Assembly: GCA_900113425.1 (NCBI GenBank)
Contig: FOZF01000003.1
Location: forward strand, 62,001-126,000
Reading direction: 5' to 3'
Source: Stenotrophomonas maltophilia
Lineage (GTDB): Bacteria; Pseudomonadota; Gammaproteobacteria; Xanthomonadales; Xanthomonadaceae
Length of the DNA stretch: 64,000 nt
Shown: piece after piece, positions 15,263-23,403 of the stretch
How positions within the stretch are numbered: the stretch's first letter is position 1
Layout: each line of letters starts with the position of its first letter
Notes under the pieces: model-generated
Databases searched by the model: none
Told to the model about the DNA's origin: nothing
What the model saw: the letters and a program-made list of their open reading frames with translations, nothing else
Translations under genes and position numbers: made by a program

Positions 15263-17766
15263 ACCTGCTGCGGCATGCGTGGCGCGCGCTGCGCCGCGAA
15301 GCCCTGGCCGGCGACCTGCTGACCGTGTTCGCCGCGCTGGTACTGGGCGTGGCGGTGATGACCGCGGTCGGCACGCTGGTGAACCGGGTCAACCTGGCAC
15401 TGACCGGCAGCGCTGCGGAGATGCTCGGCGGCGACCTCGGCGTGGCCGGTCGTGACGACCCGCCGGCCGCCTTCGCCGAAGAGGCCGGGCAGCGGGGACT
15501 GGCGTCCACCCGCATGGCCAGTTTCGGCACCGTGCTGTTCCAGGGCGATGCCAGCCAGATGGCCAGCATCAAGGCGGTGCAGGCCGGCTATCCGTTGCGG
15601 GGTACGTTGCGGGTACGCAGCACGCCCGGTGGTGCACTGATCGCCGATGCCGGCATGCCGCCGCAGGGCCAGGCCTATGCCGATCCCCGCCTGCTGCAGG
15701 CGCTGGGGTTGAAGGCCGGCGATGACCTCGAGTTCGGCGCCGGTACGCTGCGCATCGCCGGCATCATCGAGGCCGAACCGGATGCCGGCGGCGACCTGCT
15801 GACGCTGTCGCCCACATTGCTGGTCAATCGCGCTGATGTCGACGGCACCGGTCTGCTCGGTCCCGGCAGCCGCATCAGTTACCGGCTGATGTTCGCCGGG
15901 CCGGCCGACCGGATCGCTGCGTTCAGGCAATGGCTGCAGCCGCAGGTGAAGGGCATGCGCCTGCTCAGCGTGGACGACACCCAGCGCGGCGTGCGCCAGG
16001 CCTTCGATCTGGCCGGGCGCTTCCTCGGCCTGAGCGCGCTGCTGGCGGTGCTGCTGGCCGGCGTTGCCACCGCACTGGCTGCCAACCGTTTCGCCCTGCG
16101 CCGCATCGACCAGGTGGCAATCCTGCGCTGCCTGGGGGCGCGCCAGCGCGACATCCTGCGGGGCCTGGCACTGCAGCTGCTGATGCTGGCCGTGCCGGCC
16201 TGCCTGCTCGGCATCGGCCTGGGCATGGCCGCGCAGGAAAGCCTGGTGCAGGTGCTGGGCAGCCTGATACCGCAGCGCCTGCCGCTACCACAGGCAACAC
16301 CGGCGCTGACCGGTGCAGGCATCGGCCTGTTGCTGCTGTTCGGCTTCGGCCTGCCGCCACTGCTGCGCCTGCGCGGCGTGCCGCCGATGCGCGTGCTCAA
16401 CCGCTCCTTCGCTGCGCTGCCGCCCGCCTCGCTGCTGGCCTACGTCGCCGCCCTGCTGGCCAGCCTGGTGCTGGCCGTGCAGGTGACCGGCGACCTGAAG
16501 CTGGCCCTGTGGGTGCTGGGTGGCCTGGCCGCTCTCGCCGCAGCGGCGGGCCTGGGCGGCTTCGTGCTGCTGCAGGTGCTGCGCGGCCTGCAGCACCGCC
16601 TGCACGGCAACTGGCGGCTGGGCCTGGCCGCCCTGACCCGCCGCCGGATGCTGGCGGTGATGCAGCTGGTGGGCCTGTCGCTGTCGCTGTGCGCGCTGCT
16701 GCTGCTGGCCGTGACCGGGCCGGGGCTGCTGCAGCAGTGGCGCGAGCGCCTGCCGGAGAACACGCCGAACTACTTCCTGATCAACATCCAGCCCGAACAG
16801 CGCGACGGCGTGCTGGCAGCATTGCGCGCGCTGGGTGCTGCCGATGCCAGCATCGAACCGATGGCCACCGGCCGCCTGATCGCGATCAACGGCAAGCCCC
16901 CGGTGCGCGTGGACCAGGCGCAGGACGGCCAGGCGCGGGAAGACGGCCCGCGCGAGGACGACGACGAGAACCGGCCACTGAACTTCAGCTGGCGCAGCAC
17001 CTTCCCGCCGGCCAATACGCTGCTTGAGGGCCAGTTCTGGAAGGCGGACAGCACTGCGCCCGAAGCGTCGGTGGAAACCGGCTGGGCCAAACGCTACGGC
17101 GTCTCGACCGGCGACCGTATCGGCATTTCCGTGGGAGAGCAGCAGCGCGAGTTCACCGTGACCAGCGTGCGCAAGGCGGACTGGAACACGTTCCGGCCCA
17201 ACTTCTTCGTGCTGTTGAATCCGAACGCCGTGGGCGACACCCCGCACAACCTGCTGTCGGCATTCCACCTGCCGGCCGGCCAGGCCGCAGGGCTGGGCGA
17301 ACTGGTGCGTGCACAGCCGAACCTGTCGCTGCTGGACGTGGATGCGGTGATTTCGCAGGTGCGCGATGTGATGGAACGGGTGGCGCAGGCGGTGCAGCTG
17401 GTGATGGTGTTCAGCCTGCTGGCCGGCGTGCTGGTCCTGCTGGCTGCCCTGCAGGCCACGGCCGGCGAGCGCCGCTACGACAGCGCGGTACTGCGCACGC
17501 TGGGCGCGACCCGGCGCCAGCTGCGCGGTGCGGTACTGGTCGAGTTCGGGGCACTGGGCACGCTCGCCGCGCTGCTGGCGGTGGGGGCCACGGCCGTGAT
17601 CGGGCTGGTGGTGTCGCAGAAGGTGTTCGAGCTGCCGCTGCTGCCGCCGTGGCCGGGCCTGCTGCTGGGCGGCGTGGTCGGCATCGGGCTGAGCCTGCTG
17701 GCGGGCTGGTGGGGCACCCGGCGCATCCTGCATACCCCGCCCGCCCTGGCTCTGCGCGAGGCCTGA
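15259..17766 (+). CDS. FtsX-like ABC permease, YbbP family
   Basis: This 835-aa membrane protein has an N-terminal helix (about residues 20-40), a large periplasmic region, an FtsX-type helical bundle (about 245-400, with LAANRFALRRIDQVAILRCLGARQRDI), further helices, a second periplasmic domain with an acidic insert (REDGPREDDDENRP, about 560), and a final three-helix FtsX block (about 715-830) carrying YDSAVLRTLGATRRQL. This is the duplicated YbbP architecture. Such systems act mechanically on envelope lipids, proteins or peptides rather than importing nutrients; the substrate is unknown. It is translationally coupled to the ATPase. Confidence 0.92.
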   Translation: MNLLRHAWRALRREALAGDLLTVFAALVLGVAVMTAVGTLVNRVNLALTGSAAEMLGGDLGVAGRDDPPAAFAEEAGQRGLASTRMASFGTVLFQGDASQMASIKAVQAGYPLRGTLRVRSTPGGALIADAGMPPQGQAYADPRLLQALGLKAGDDLEFGAGTLRIAGIIEAEPDAGGDLLTLSPTLLVNRADVDGTGLLGPGSRISYRLMFAGPADRIAAFRQWLQPQVKGMRLLSVDDTQRGVRQAFDLAGRFLGLSALLAVLLAGVATALAANRFALRRIDQVAILRCLGARQRDILRGLALQLLMLAVPACLLGIGLGMAAQESLVQVLGSLIPQRLPLPQATPALTGAGIGLLLLFGFGLPPLLRLRGVPPMRVLNRSFAALPPASLLAYVAALLASLVLAVQVTGDLKLALWVLGGLAALAAAAGLGGFVLLQVLRGLQHRLHGNWRLGLAALTRRRMLAVMQLVGLSLSLCALLLLAVTGPGLLQQWRERLPENTPNYFLINIQPEQRDGVLAALRALGAADASIEPMATGRLIAINGKPPVRVDQAQDGQAREDGPREDDDENRPLNFSWRSTFPPANTLLEGQFWKADSTAPEASVETGWAKRYGVSTGDRIGISVGEQQREFTVTSVRKADWNTFRPNFFVLLNPNAVGDTPHNLLSAFHLPAGQAAGLGELVRAQPNLSLLDVDAVISQVRDVMERVAQAVQLVMVFSLLAGVLVLLAALQATAGERRYDSAVLRTLGATRRQLRGAVLVEFGALGTLAALLAVGATAVIGLVVSQKVFELPLLPPWPGLLLGGVVGIGLSLLAGWWGTRRILHTPPALALREA

Positions 17767-17770
17767 CGCA

Positions 17771-17807
17771 GGCACGCCCCGGAAGGCGTGCCGGGCAGGC
17801 CCGGCAC
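17771..17807 (+). terminator. two tandem terminator hairpins after the YbbP-like gene
   Basis: GGCACGCC and GGCGTGCC (17771-17792) form one stem; GTGCCGGGC-AG-GCCCGGCAC (17788-17807) forms a second that shares its left arm, so only one can form at a time. Confidence 0.6.
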
Positions 17808-17818
17808 CCTTCCCTGCG

Positions 17819-17841
17819 GTAGATCCACGCCATGCGTGGAT
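17819..17841 (+). repeat. SMAG-like GTAG palindrome, ATCCACGC type
   Basis: GTAG followed by ATCCACGC-CAT-GCGTGGAT, a perfect 8-bp stem. It faces an oppositely oriented SMAG copy at 17852-17874. Confidence 0.8.
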
Positions 17842-17851
17842 CCAGCTGTGG

Positions 17852-17874
17852 CCTCGAGCATGGCTCGACCCTAC
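17852..17874 (-). repeat. SMAG-like GTAG palindrome that supplies a stop codon
   Basis: On the minus strand GTAG is followed by a GGTCGAG...CTCGAGG stem. The TAG inside the GTAG head is the stop codon of the DUF6607 gene (17873-17871). Confidence 0.75.
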
Positions 17875-18797
17875 TGGGCCTTTTCCACGTACCTGGCGAA
17901 CACTTCGTCGATCTGCGCGTCCTTCACCGGCTTGCCGTCCTGCAGGTCCTGCGCCTGGGTGAACAGCGGAATGATCATCGCCATCCCATCCAGCTTGGTC
18001 TTCAGGTGCACGCCCGGAGCCTGGGTCAGGAAACCGTCCCAGCGCTGGCGGACCTTGGCCCAGTAGCCGGCGGTGGCCTTCCAGTAGTCGCGCGCCGGAG
18101 TGAAGTCGATCTCGGTGGTCTTCACGTAGTCGTTGAAGCCGAACTCGCGCGCGATCTCCACCTGGCTGCCGTCGGTGTTGCGCTGCACCTTGGTGTTGAA
18201 CTGCTCGTGGGTCCAGCCGTTCGGGGTCAGGGTGTGGCGGTTGACCACCGCCAGCGCGTTGTAGTCGCTGCGCTTGGTGTACTCACGACGCGGCAGCGGG
18301 CGCCAGCTCAGGTCGCTGGTCCAGCTCGGCACGTTGTTGGTGTAGGTCCATTTGCCGGTGCCGCAGTAGCGCGGTGCATCGCTCACTTCATACACGCACT
18401 GGGTCCAGGCGCCCTGGTTCACCGCCGCCGGGATGCTGCGTACCCGCCAGGTCTGGTCGGCACTGAACTCGAAGCGGTTCGGGGCCTCGTAGACCCAGTC
18501 CTGGCGCCAGTGCTTGGTGATGTGGCCGCTCTTCTCGTCCAGCAGCAGGTGTTGCAGCACGATGCGCTTCGGGGTGTCCTCGACCACGATGACCATTTCA
18601 TTGCCGCCGCTGCGCATCGCCGGCGCGCGCTCATAGCCCGGCTTCAGCAGCACCGTTTCGTCGAAGGCGAAATCCACGGTGTACTCGCCCTGCATGGCCA
18701 GGATGCTGTCGTGGTCGCGGGCGATGTCGGCGGACTGCGCGCTGGCCACGCCGCTGGCGGCGAGCAACAGCAGGACGCTGGCTGTCTGGAATTTCAT
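17871..18797 (-). CDS. DUF6607 family secreted protein, heme operon
   Basis: This 308-aa protein has a signal peptide (SVLLLLAASGVASA) and is otherwise soluble, so it is periplasmic or secreted. The body is rich in Trp and Tyr, for example QDWVYEAPNRFEFSADQTWRV, CGTGKWTY, PLPRREYTKRSDYNAL and GYWAKVRQRWDGF. I assign it to DUF6607 from overall resemblance to proteins encoded beside TonB receptors; the function is not known. It is the last gene of the hemP-receptor operon, 73 bases after the HmuS-like gene, so a role in heme or iron handling is likely. Its stop codon lies within a SMAG repeat. Confidence 0.75.
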   Translation of the reverse strand: MKFQTASVLLLLAASGVASAQSADIARDHDSILAMQGEYTVDFAFDETVLLKPGYERAPAMRSGGNEMVIVVEDTPKRIVLQHLLLDEKSGHITKHWRQDWVYEAPNRFEFSADQTWRVRSIPAAVNQGAWTQCVYEVSDAPRYCGTGKWTYTNNVPSWTSDLSWRPLPRREYTKRSDYNALAVVNRHTLTPNGWTHEQFNTKVQRNTDGSQVEIAREFGFNDYVKTTEIDFTPARDYWKATAGYWAKVRQRWDGFLTQAPGVHLKTKLDGMAMIIPLFTQAQDLQDGKPVKDAQIDEVFARYVEKAQ

Positions 18798-18870
18798 CGG
18801 GGTCTTCCTTCGGGGTTGCAGGTTCGTTGAGAGGCCATCCGTGGCCGTCGGGCGTTCCATCAGGAACAGA

Positions 18871-19470
18871 TCAGAGGCGGATCAGCGGCAGGTCGCCGGG
18901 AATCCGTGGTGCCTGCCGGCGCGCGGCGTCGGCACAGCAGCAGTCGTCGATGGCCAGCTCGCCCTCGGCGCCTTCCAGGCGCGCGATGCGGCGTGCGGTG
19001 GCCGCGCCCAGCGACGACAGCGTCGACAGGCTGGCCGCCAGGGTGCGGCCATCATCGGCGGCATGCAGGCGCAGCGCACACAGGCGCCAACGCTGGCCGC
19101 CGAGATGACCGGCCAGGCGCCGCCACAGGCGTTCACCGACACTGCTGTCGCTGTCGTGCTGCGGGCCCGGCGGCAGCGCGGCCACCAACCGGTCCCAGGC
19201 GAGGAAATCGCTGTCCGGCAGCAGGTACAGGCGCCACACGCAGCGGCCACGGCCGTCAAGGAAGCACAGGCTTTCGCGCAGGCCTTCGCTGTCCACGCCC
19301 TGGCAGGCATGCACGCGCACCGCCTGACGCCAGCCGCCCAGTTCATTGCCATCGGCGTGATAGAGGCACAGCACCGTGCCGAGCGTTGCCAGCTGCGCCG
19401 GCGTCGGCCAGGCATCGCTGCGTGGCGCGGCCGTGGTGTCGTTCCTGCGTGCGGACAAGGCTCGGCTCAT
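18871..19470 (-). CDS. short HmuS/HemS-like protein, putative heme-handling factor
   Basis: This 199-aa cytosolic protein resembles one half of the hemin-degrading/transport factors HemS/HmuS/PhuS. The segment LRESLCFLDGRGRCVWRLYLLPDSDFLAWDRLVAALP matches the family's F-D-x-x-G...K/R-x-Y-L...SD-x-x-A-[WF]-D pattern. The family is usually about 340-350 aa with two such repeats; here only one is visible. Three cysteines in a row occur near the C-terminus (IDDCCCADAA). The ATG at 19470 lies 4 bases beyond the receptor stop; an upstream ATG at 19491 would overlap it. Context (Fur box, hemP, TonB receptor) supports a heme role. Confidence 0.55.
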   Translation of the reverse strand: MSRALSARRNDTTAAPRSDAWPTPAQLATLGTVLCLYHADGNELGGWRQAVRVHACQGVDSEGLRESLCFLDGRGRCVWRLYLLPDSDFLAWDRLVAALPPGPQHDSDSSVGERLWRRLAGHLGGQRWRLCALRLHAADDGRTLAASLSTLSSLGAATARRIARLEGAEGELAIDDCCCADAARRQAPRIPGDLPLIRL

Positions 19471-19474
19471 GAGG

Positions 19475-21700
19475 TCACCAGGACACGGCAAGGCTGGCGG
19501 AGAAGGTGCGGCCCGGGCTGCTGAAGCGGTCGCTCAGCGAGCGGTCGGTGATCAGGCTCGGAGTGATCGAGGACCACTCGATGTAACGCCTGTCGGCCAG
19601 GTTGAACACGCCGACGTTGAAGGTCGCTCCCGGGGCGAAGTTCCAGTGCGCCATCAGGTCCACCACGCCGTAGCCCGCCGGCTGGTAGACGAATGGCGCC
19701 GGCGCAGTCGGGTTGGTCTGCGCGGCCGCCGGCGGCAGGTGCTTCTTGCGCTGCACGAAGGTGCCGGCCAGTTCCACGCCCCAGGCATCGGTGTCGTACA
19801 TCAGGCCGAGCGTGCCGCGCAGGGGATCCACCGAGGCCAGCGGCTCGTCATCGGTCCGGTTGTCGCCCCGCGACCACGCCACCGCGCTGCGCAGCGCCCA
19901 TCCCTTCAGTGCCGGGCTCAGTTCGCCGAACTCGATGCCGGCCTTCATTTCCGCGCCGTAGATGCGTGCGTCGGCGATGTTCTGCGACTGGAACACCATC
20001 AGGCCCTGCGCATTGCGACCGGTGTTGACGTTGGACTCGATGAAGTCCCTGTAGTCGTTGTAGTAGCCGCTGAGGCTGACGTAGGCGACCGGCGCGATGA
20101 AGCGCAGGCCCAGTTCATAGCCATCGCTGGTTTCCGGCTTCAGGTCCGGGTTGGCGATGGCGGTATAACCGAACATGACGTTGGTCAGTCCGATGTTGAC
20201 GTCGTTGTACGGCGGCGGGCGGAAGCCCCGCGCGTAGCCGGCAAACAGCGACCACCGGTCGGTGAAGCGCCAGACCATGCCCAGCTTCGGCGACACGCTG
20301 GTCTTCTTCAGCTGTGCGACGGCCACGCCCGGATTGTCTTCGGCGAAGATGCCGTCCACTTCCGGCTTGAGTTCGTAGCGGTCCACACGCACGCCCGGGA
20401 CCAGCGACAGCCGGCCCTCGGCAAGGCGCATCTCGTCCTGGGCATACAGGCCCAGTTCGGTGGTCCTGCTGATCGGGAAGTCACGCACCGGGAAGGCGTC
20501 GGGCACGATGGTGCTGCTGACCACGCCGGCCCTGCTGACCTGGTAGCCATCACGGCGCTCGCGGATCTCGGTGCGGGCGCCCTCGAAGCCGTAGGTCAAC
20601 GCATGTTCCACCGCGCCGGTGCTGAACGCCTTGTTGAACTGCGCCTGCAGGCCACGCGCGCGCTGGTCGAAGGAGAACACGCGGTGGCGCCGGCTGCCAT
20701 CAGTGCGGTTCTCGTCGGTCTGCTGGCGCGTCTCACTGTTCTGCGCGTACACCTGCCAATGCAGGCTGTCGGCGAATGGCTGGCCCAGCGCATCGATGTC
20801 GTGGGCAAACGACACGCGTTCGCGCTTCTGCGTGTCATGCGCCTTCATCCCGGTGGCCGAATTGAGGCCCACCGATGACAGCACGTTGCTGTCGGTGGTG
20901 TCTTCGTTGCCTTCCACGGTCAGGCGGAAGCGCTGATCCTCGCTGGGTGCATACACCAGCTTGCTGAGCAGGCTGCGGCCATCGCGGTCCTGCGGGTTGG
21001 CAGCGGTACGCGTGCGGTCGTCGCTGCGCACGGTGCCCTGGGTTTCGGTTTCCTGGCCCTGGTGGTGGTTGACGTTGACCAGGCCGCTCCAGCGCTGGCC
21101 ACCGAAGGCGGCAGTGGCGCCGCCCAGCAGGCCCTTCCACTCACCGTCGTAGCCGAACTTCAGGCCGAAGTAGCTGTCCTTGCCGTCCTTCAGATAGTCG
21201 GCCGGGTCCTTGGTGACGAAGGCGACCACGCCGCCCAGCGCATCGGAGCCGTACAGCGAGCTGGCCGGGCCACGCACGATCTCCACCCGCTTGAGGGTAT
21301 CGAGATCGGTGAAGTTGCGGTTGGCATTGGAGAATGCGCCGATGTCGAACCGGCTCGGCATGACAATGCCGTCGGTCTGGATGCGCACGCGGTTGCCGTC
21401 CAGCCCGCGGATGCGGAAACCATCCAGGCCGAAGCGTGTCGCGTTGCGGGTGACCGACAGGCCCGGTTCGTAGCGCACCAGGTCCTTGATGTCCTGGACC
21501 AGGTGCCGGTCCATCTGCTCGCGGTCGATCACATCCACCGTCGCGGCGACGTCACTCACGGCGCGCTCGGTGCGGGTGGCGGTGACCTGCACGCGATCGA
21601 ATTCACGCGCATCGGGCGCGGCGCTGGCGGCGGTGGCAGCGTGGGCGGACAGCGGCAGCGCCATCCAGACAGCAAGGCAAAGGGCGGTATGGCGGGTCAT
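19475..21700 (-). CDS. TonB-dependent heme/hemoglobin receptor
   Basis: This 741-aa outer-membrane receptor has a signal peptide, a TonB-box-like start near DRVQVTATRTERA, a plug domain (about residues 40-170, with PGLSVTRNATRFGLDGFRIRGLDGNRV and VRGPASSLYGSDALGGVV), and a beta-barrel ending in an aromatic-rich strand (SASLAVSW). It shows the FRAP-like YARGFRPPPYN and NPNL-like NPDLKPETS boxes of heme receptors, but no histidine between them. It should bring heme or hemoprotein heme across the outer membrane using TonB energy. It follows hemP in a Fur-regulated operon. Confidence 0.9.
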   Translation of the reverse strand: MTRHTALCLAVWMALPLSAHAATAASAAPDAREFDRVQVTATRTERAVSDVAATVDVIDREQMDRHLVQDIKDLVRYEPGLSVTRNATRFGLDGFRIRGLDGNRVRIQTDGIVMPSRFDIGAFSNANRNFTDLDTLKRVEIVRGPASSLYGSDALGGVVAFVTKDPADYLKDGKDSYFGLKFGYDGEWKGLLGGATAAFGGQRWSGLVNVNHHQGQETETQGTVRSDDRTRTAANPQDRDGRSLLSKLVYAPSEDQRFRLTVEGNEDTTDSNVLSSVGLNSATGMKAHDTQKRERVSFAHDIDALGQPFADSLHWQVYAQNSETRQQTDENRTDGSRRHRVFSFDQRARGLQAQFNKAFSTGAVEHALTYGFEGARTEIRERRDGYQVSRAGVVSSTIVPDAFPVRDFPISRTTELGLYAQDEMRLAEGRLSLVPGVRVDRYELKPEVDGIFAEDNPGVAVAQLKKTSVSPKLGMVWRFTDRWSLFAGYARGFRPPPYNDVNIGLTNVMFGYTAIANPDLKPETSDGYELGLRFIAPVAYVSLSGYYNDYRDFIESNVNTGRNAQGLMVFQSQNIADARIYGAEMKAGIEFGELSPALKGWALRSAVAWSRGDNRTDDEPLASVDPLRGTLGLMYDTDAWGVELAGTFVQRKKHLPPAAAQTNPTAPAPFVYQPAGYGVVDLMAHWNFAPGATFNVGVFNLADRRYIEWSSITPSLITDRSLSDRFSSPGRTFSASLAVSW

Positions 21701-21850
21701 CGGGTTCGTTCGGTCAGGCAGGTGAACCCCCGGCCACCGGCACGCCGGAGCGTACGCGGTAGACCGAGGGGGAGAGAGCAGGAGCGGTCGGGTCGCCCAC
21801 CCGGCGGGCAGCGCCCGGCAGGAGGGAGGGAGGCGGGCGACCAGGCCGCG

Positions 21851-22051
21851 TTACTTGGTCAGGATCAGCTTGTCGTTGCTGGTGTGCCGCAGGCGATAGA
21901 AGCGATCGCCATGCTGGATCAGGATTTCACGACGGCCCTTGAGCAGGGCTTCGCTGTCGATGACCTCTTCCGGCGGAACGACGCGGACCGGACGATCGCG
22001 GAGGGTCAGTGTTTCGGGGCGCAGCAGTACAGGTTGAGCGTTCATGAGCAT
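21851..22051 (-). CDS. hemP: hemin uptake protein HemP/HmuP
   Basis: This 66-aa protein has the diagnostic HemP C-terminus GRREILIQHGDRFYRLRHTSNDKLILTK. HemP is a small protein found at the head of heme-uptake operons; in Bradyrhizobium HmuP is a co-activator of the receptor gene. Two in-frame ATGs (22051 and 22045) are possible starts. A Fur box lies 28 bases upstream. The 150-bp gap before the receptor contains GTCGCCC/GGGCGAC arms that could form a hairpin. Confidence 0.93.
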   Translation of the reverse strand: MLMNAQPVLLRPETLTLRDRPVRVVPPEEVIDSEALLKGRREILIQHGDRFYRLRHTSNDKLILTK

Positions 22052-22078
22052 CTGGACTCGTGCGAGGGACGAGTTAAA

Positions 22079-22093
22079 TGATAATGATTCTCA
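22079..22093 (-). promoter_or_regulatory. Fur box and promoter of the heme operon
   Basis: TGATAATGATTCTCA (22079-22093) matches the 7-1-7 Fur consensus except for one base. On the minus strand it overlaps a plausible -10 (TATCAT), with TTGATT 16 bases upstream as the -35. A second half site ATTCTCA lies at 22111-22117. Iron repression of hemP and the receptor is the natural reading. Confidence 0.85.
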
Positions 22094-22140
22094 GTTGACA
22101 ATCAACAACCATTCTCAATTTGATTGATGAGATTAATGAT

Positions 22141-22176
22141 CGAAATCCAAAATTCGATAGATTTCGTGAATCGAAT
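22141..22176. repeat. two interlocked AT-rich inverted repeats
   Basis: CGAAATC (22141-22147) pairs with GATTTCG (22160-22166), and ATTCGAT (22152-22158) pairs with ATCGAAT (22170-22176). The two cannot form together as full hairpins. They lie between the Fur box and the aldo/keto reductase terminator. Confidence 0.5.
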
Positions 22177-22194
22177 AGTGGGCAGCGGCGCCCC

Positions 22195-22219
22195 TGGGGT
22201 CGAGCACGACTCGACCCCA
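22195..22219. terminator. GGGGTC-type palindrome after the aldo/keto reductase gene
   Basis: TGGGGTCGAG and CTCGACCCCA form a perfect 10-bp stem with a 5-base loop, 20 bases past the stop codon. The arms resemble the GGGGTC palindromes at 43882, 48906 and 52929. Confidence 0.7.
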
Positions 22220-22239
22220 AGGCGGGAAAATGCTGCGGG

Positions 22240-23211
22240 TCAGACGAAGGCGGCTTCGATCCGGGCCCAGCCAGCGGCGTCGATCTGCTCCAGCACCTCC
22301 AGGGCCAGCAGGTTCTGCAGCAGCTGTTCGACCCGGCTGGCGCCCAGGATCACGCTGGACACCTGTGGATTGCGCAGGCACCAGGCGATGGCCACGCTGG
22401 CCGGGGCGTGGCCGAGCTCGCGTGCCACCTCGCTGAAATGACGGACCTGGGCCAGGCGCGCCTGTGCATCGGCGCCCAGAACGAGATCCTGCAGCCACTC
22501 CATGCCCTCGCGGCCCAGCCGGGCGTCGGCCGGAATGCCACGGTCGTACTTGCCACTGAGCAGGCCGGACGCCAACGGCGAGAAGATGGTGGTGCCCAGG
22601 CCGGCCGCCGCATACAGCGGGGCGTATTCGGTTTCCACCCGCTCGCGGTGCAGCAGGTTGTACTGCGGCTGCTCCATCGATGGCCCCTGCAGGTTGTGTC
22701 GCGCGGCGATGTCCAGCGCCTGCTGGATCTGTGCCGCCGACCACTCGGACGTGCCCCAGTAGAGCACCTTGCCCTGCCGGATCAGGGTATCCATCGCGTG
22801 CACGGTCTCGGCGATCGGCGCGTCGGGATCCGGGCGGTGGCAGTAATAAAGGTCCAGATAGTCCACCCGCAGGCGCTTGAGCGCGGCATGGCAGGCATCG
22901 GTGACGTGCTTGCGCGACAGGCCGCGCTGGGTCGGTCGTGGATCCTTGGCACTGCCGAAGAACACCTTGCTGGACACGCAGAACCCATCGCGCGGCAGGC
23001 GCAGATCGGCGATCACATCGCCCATCACCTGCTCGGCGCGGCCATTGGCATACCCCTCGGCATTGTCGAAGAAGTTGATGCCATGGTCCCAGGCCGCGGC
23101 AACCAGGTTGCGGGCCTCGTCGCGCGGAATCTGGTCACCGAAGGTCACCCAGGCGCCGAAGGACAGGGCGGATATCGGCAGGCCGGTGGAGCCCAGGCGG
23201 CGGTAGTGCAT
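22240..23211 (-). CDS. aldo/keto reductase, voltage-gated K+ channel beta-subunit-like
   Basis: This 323-aa NADPH-dependent oxidoreductase has the AKR pattern: LPISALSFGAWVTFGDQ, GINFFDNAEGYANGRAEQVMGD (with catalytic Asp and Tyr), VSSKVFFG (Lys), and YLDLYYCHRPDPDAPIAETV (His). The C-terminal VSSVILGASRVEQLLQNL binds the NADP phosphate. Overall it is closest to the Kv-beta/YghZ branch (AKR6/14). The ATG at 23211 has AGGAG upstream; a much longer open frame to 24693 is an antisense artefact over nupC. Physiological substrate unknown. Confidence 0.92.
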   Translation of the reverse strand: MHYRRLGSTGLPISALSFGAWVTFGDQIPRDEARNLVAAAWDHGINFFDNAEGYANGRAEQVMGDVIADLRLPRDGFCVSSKVFFGSAKDPRPTQRGLSRKHVTDACHAALKRLRVDYLDLYYCHRPDPDAPIAETVHAMDTLIRQGKVLYWGTSEWSAAQIQQALDIAARHNLQGPSMEQPQYNLLHRERVETEYAPLYAAAGLGTTIFSPLASGLLSGKYDRGIPADARLGREGMEWLQDLVLGADAQARLAQVRHFSEVARELGHAPASVAIAWCLRNPQVSSVILGASRVEQLLQNLLALEVLEQIDAAGWARIEAAFV

Positions 23212-23403
23212 GCGAATCTCCTGCTGCGGGCCCGCATCCGGGCCGGAATCGAGCCCCATTCTACCCGTCGCGCCGAGCGCAACCCCTTGCCGTTGCTGGC
23301 CCGATCGGTGCCGATGGCCGCGCGCACGCTGCTTTTCCTTGCCCCGGCCCCTGCCCTGCACTAGGCTTCCCGTTTTTCGCGACGCCCCAGGGGAGTCACT
23401 CAC

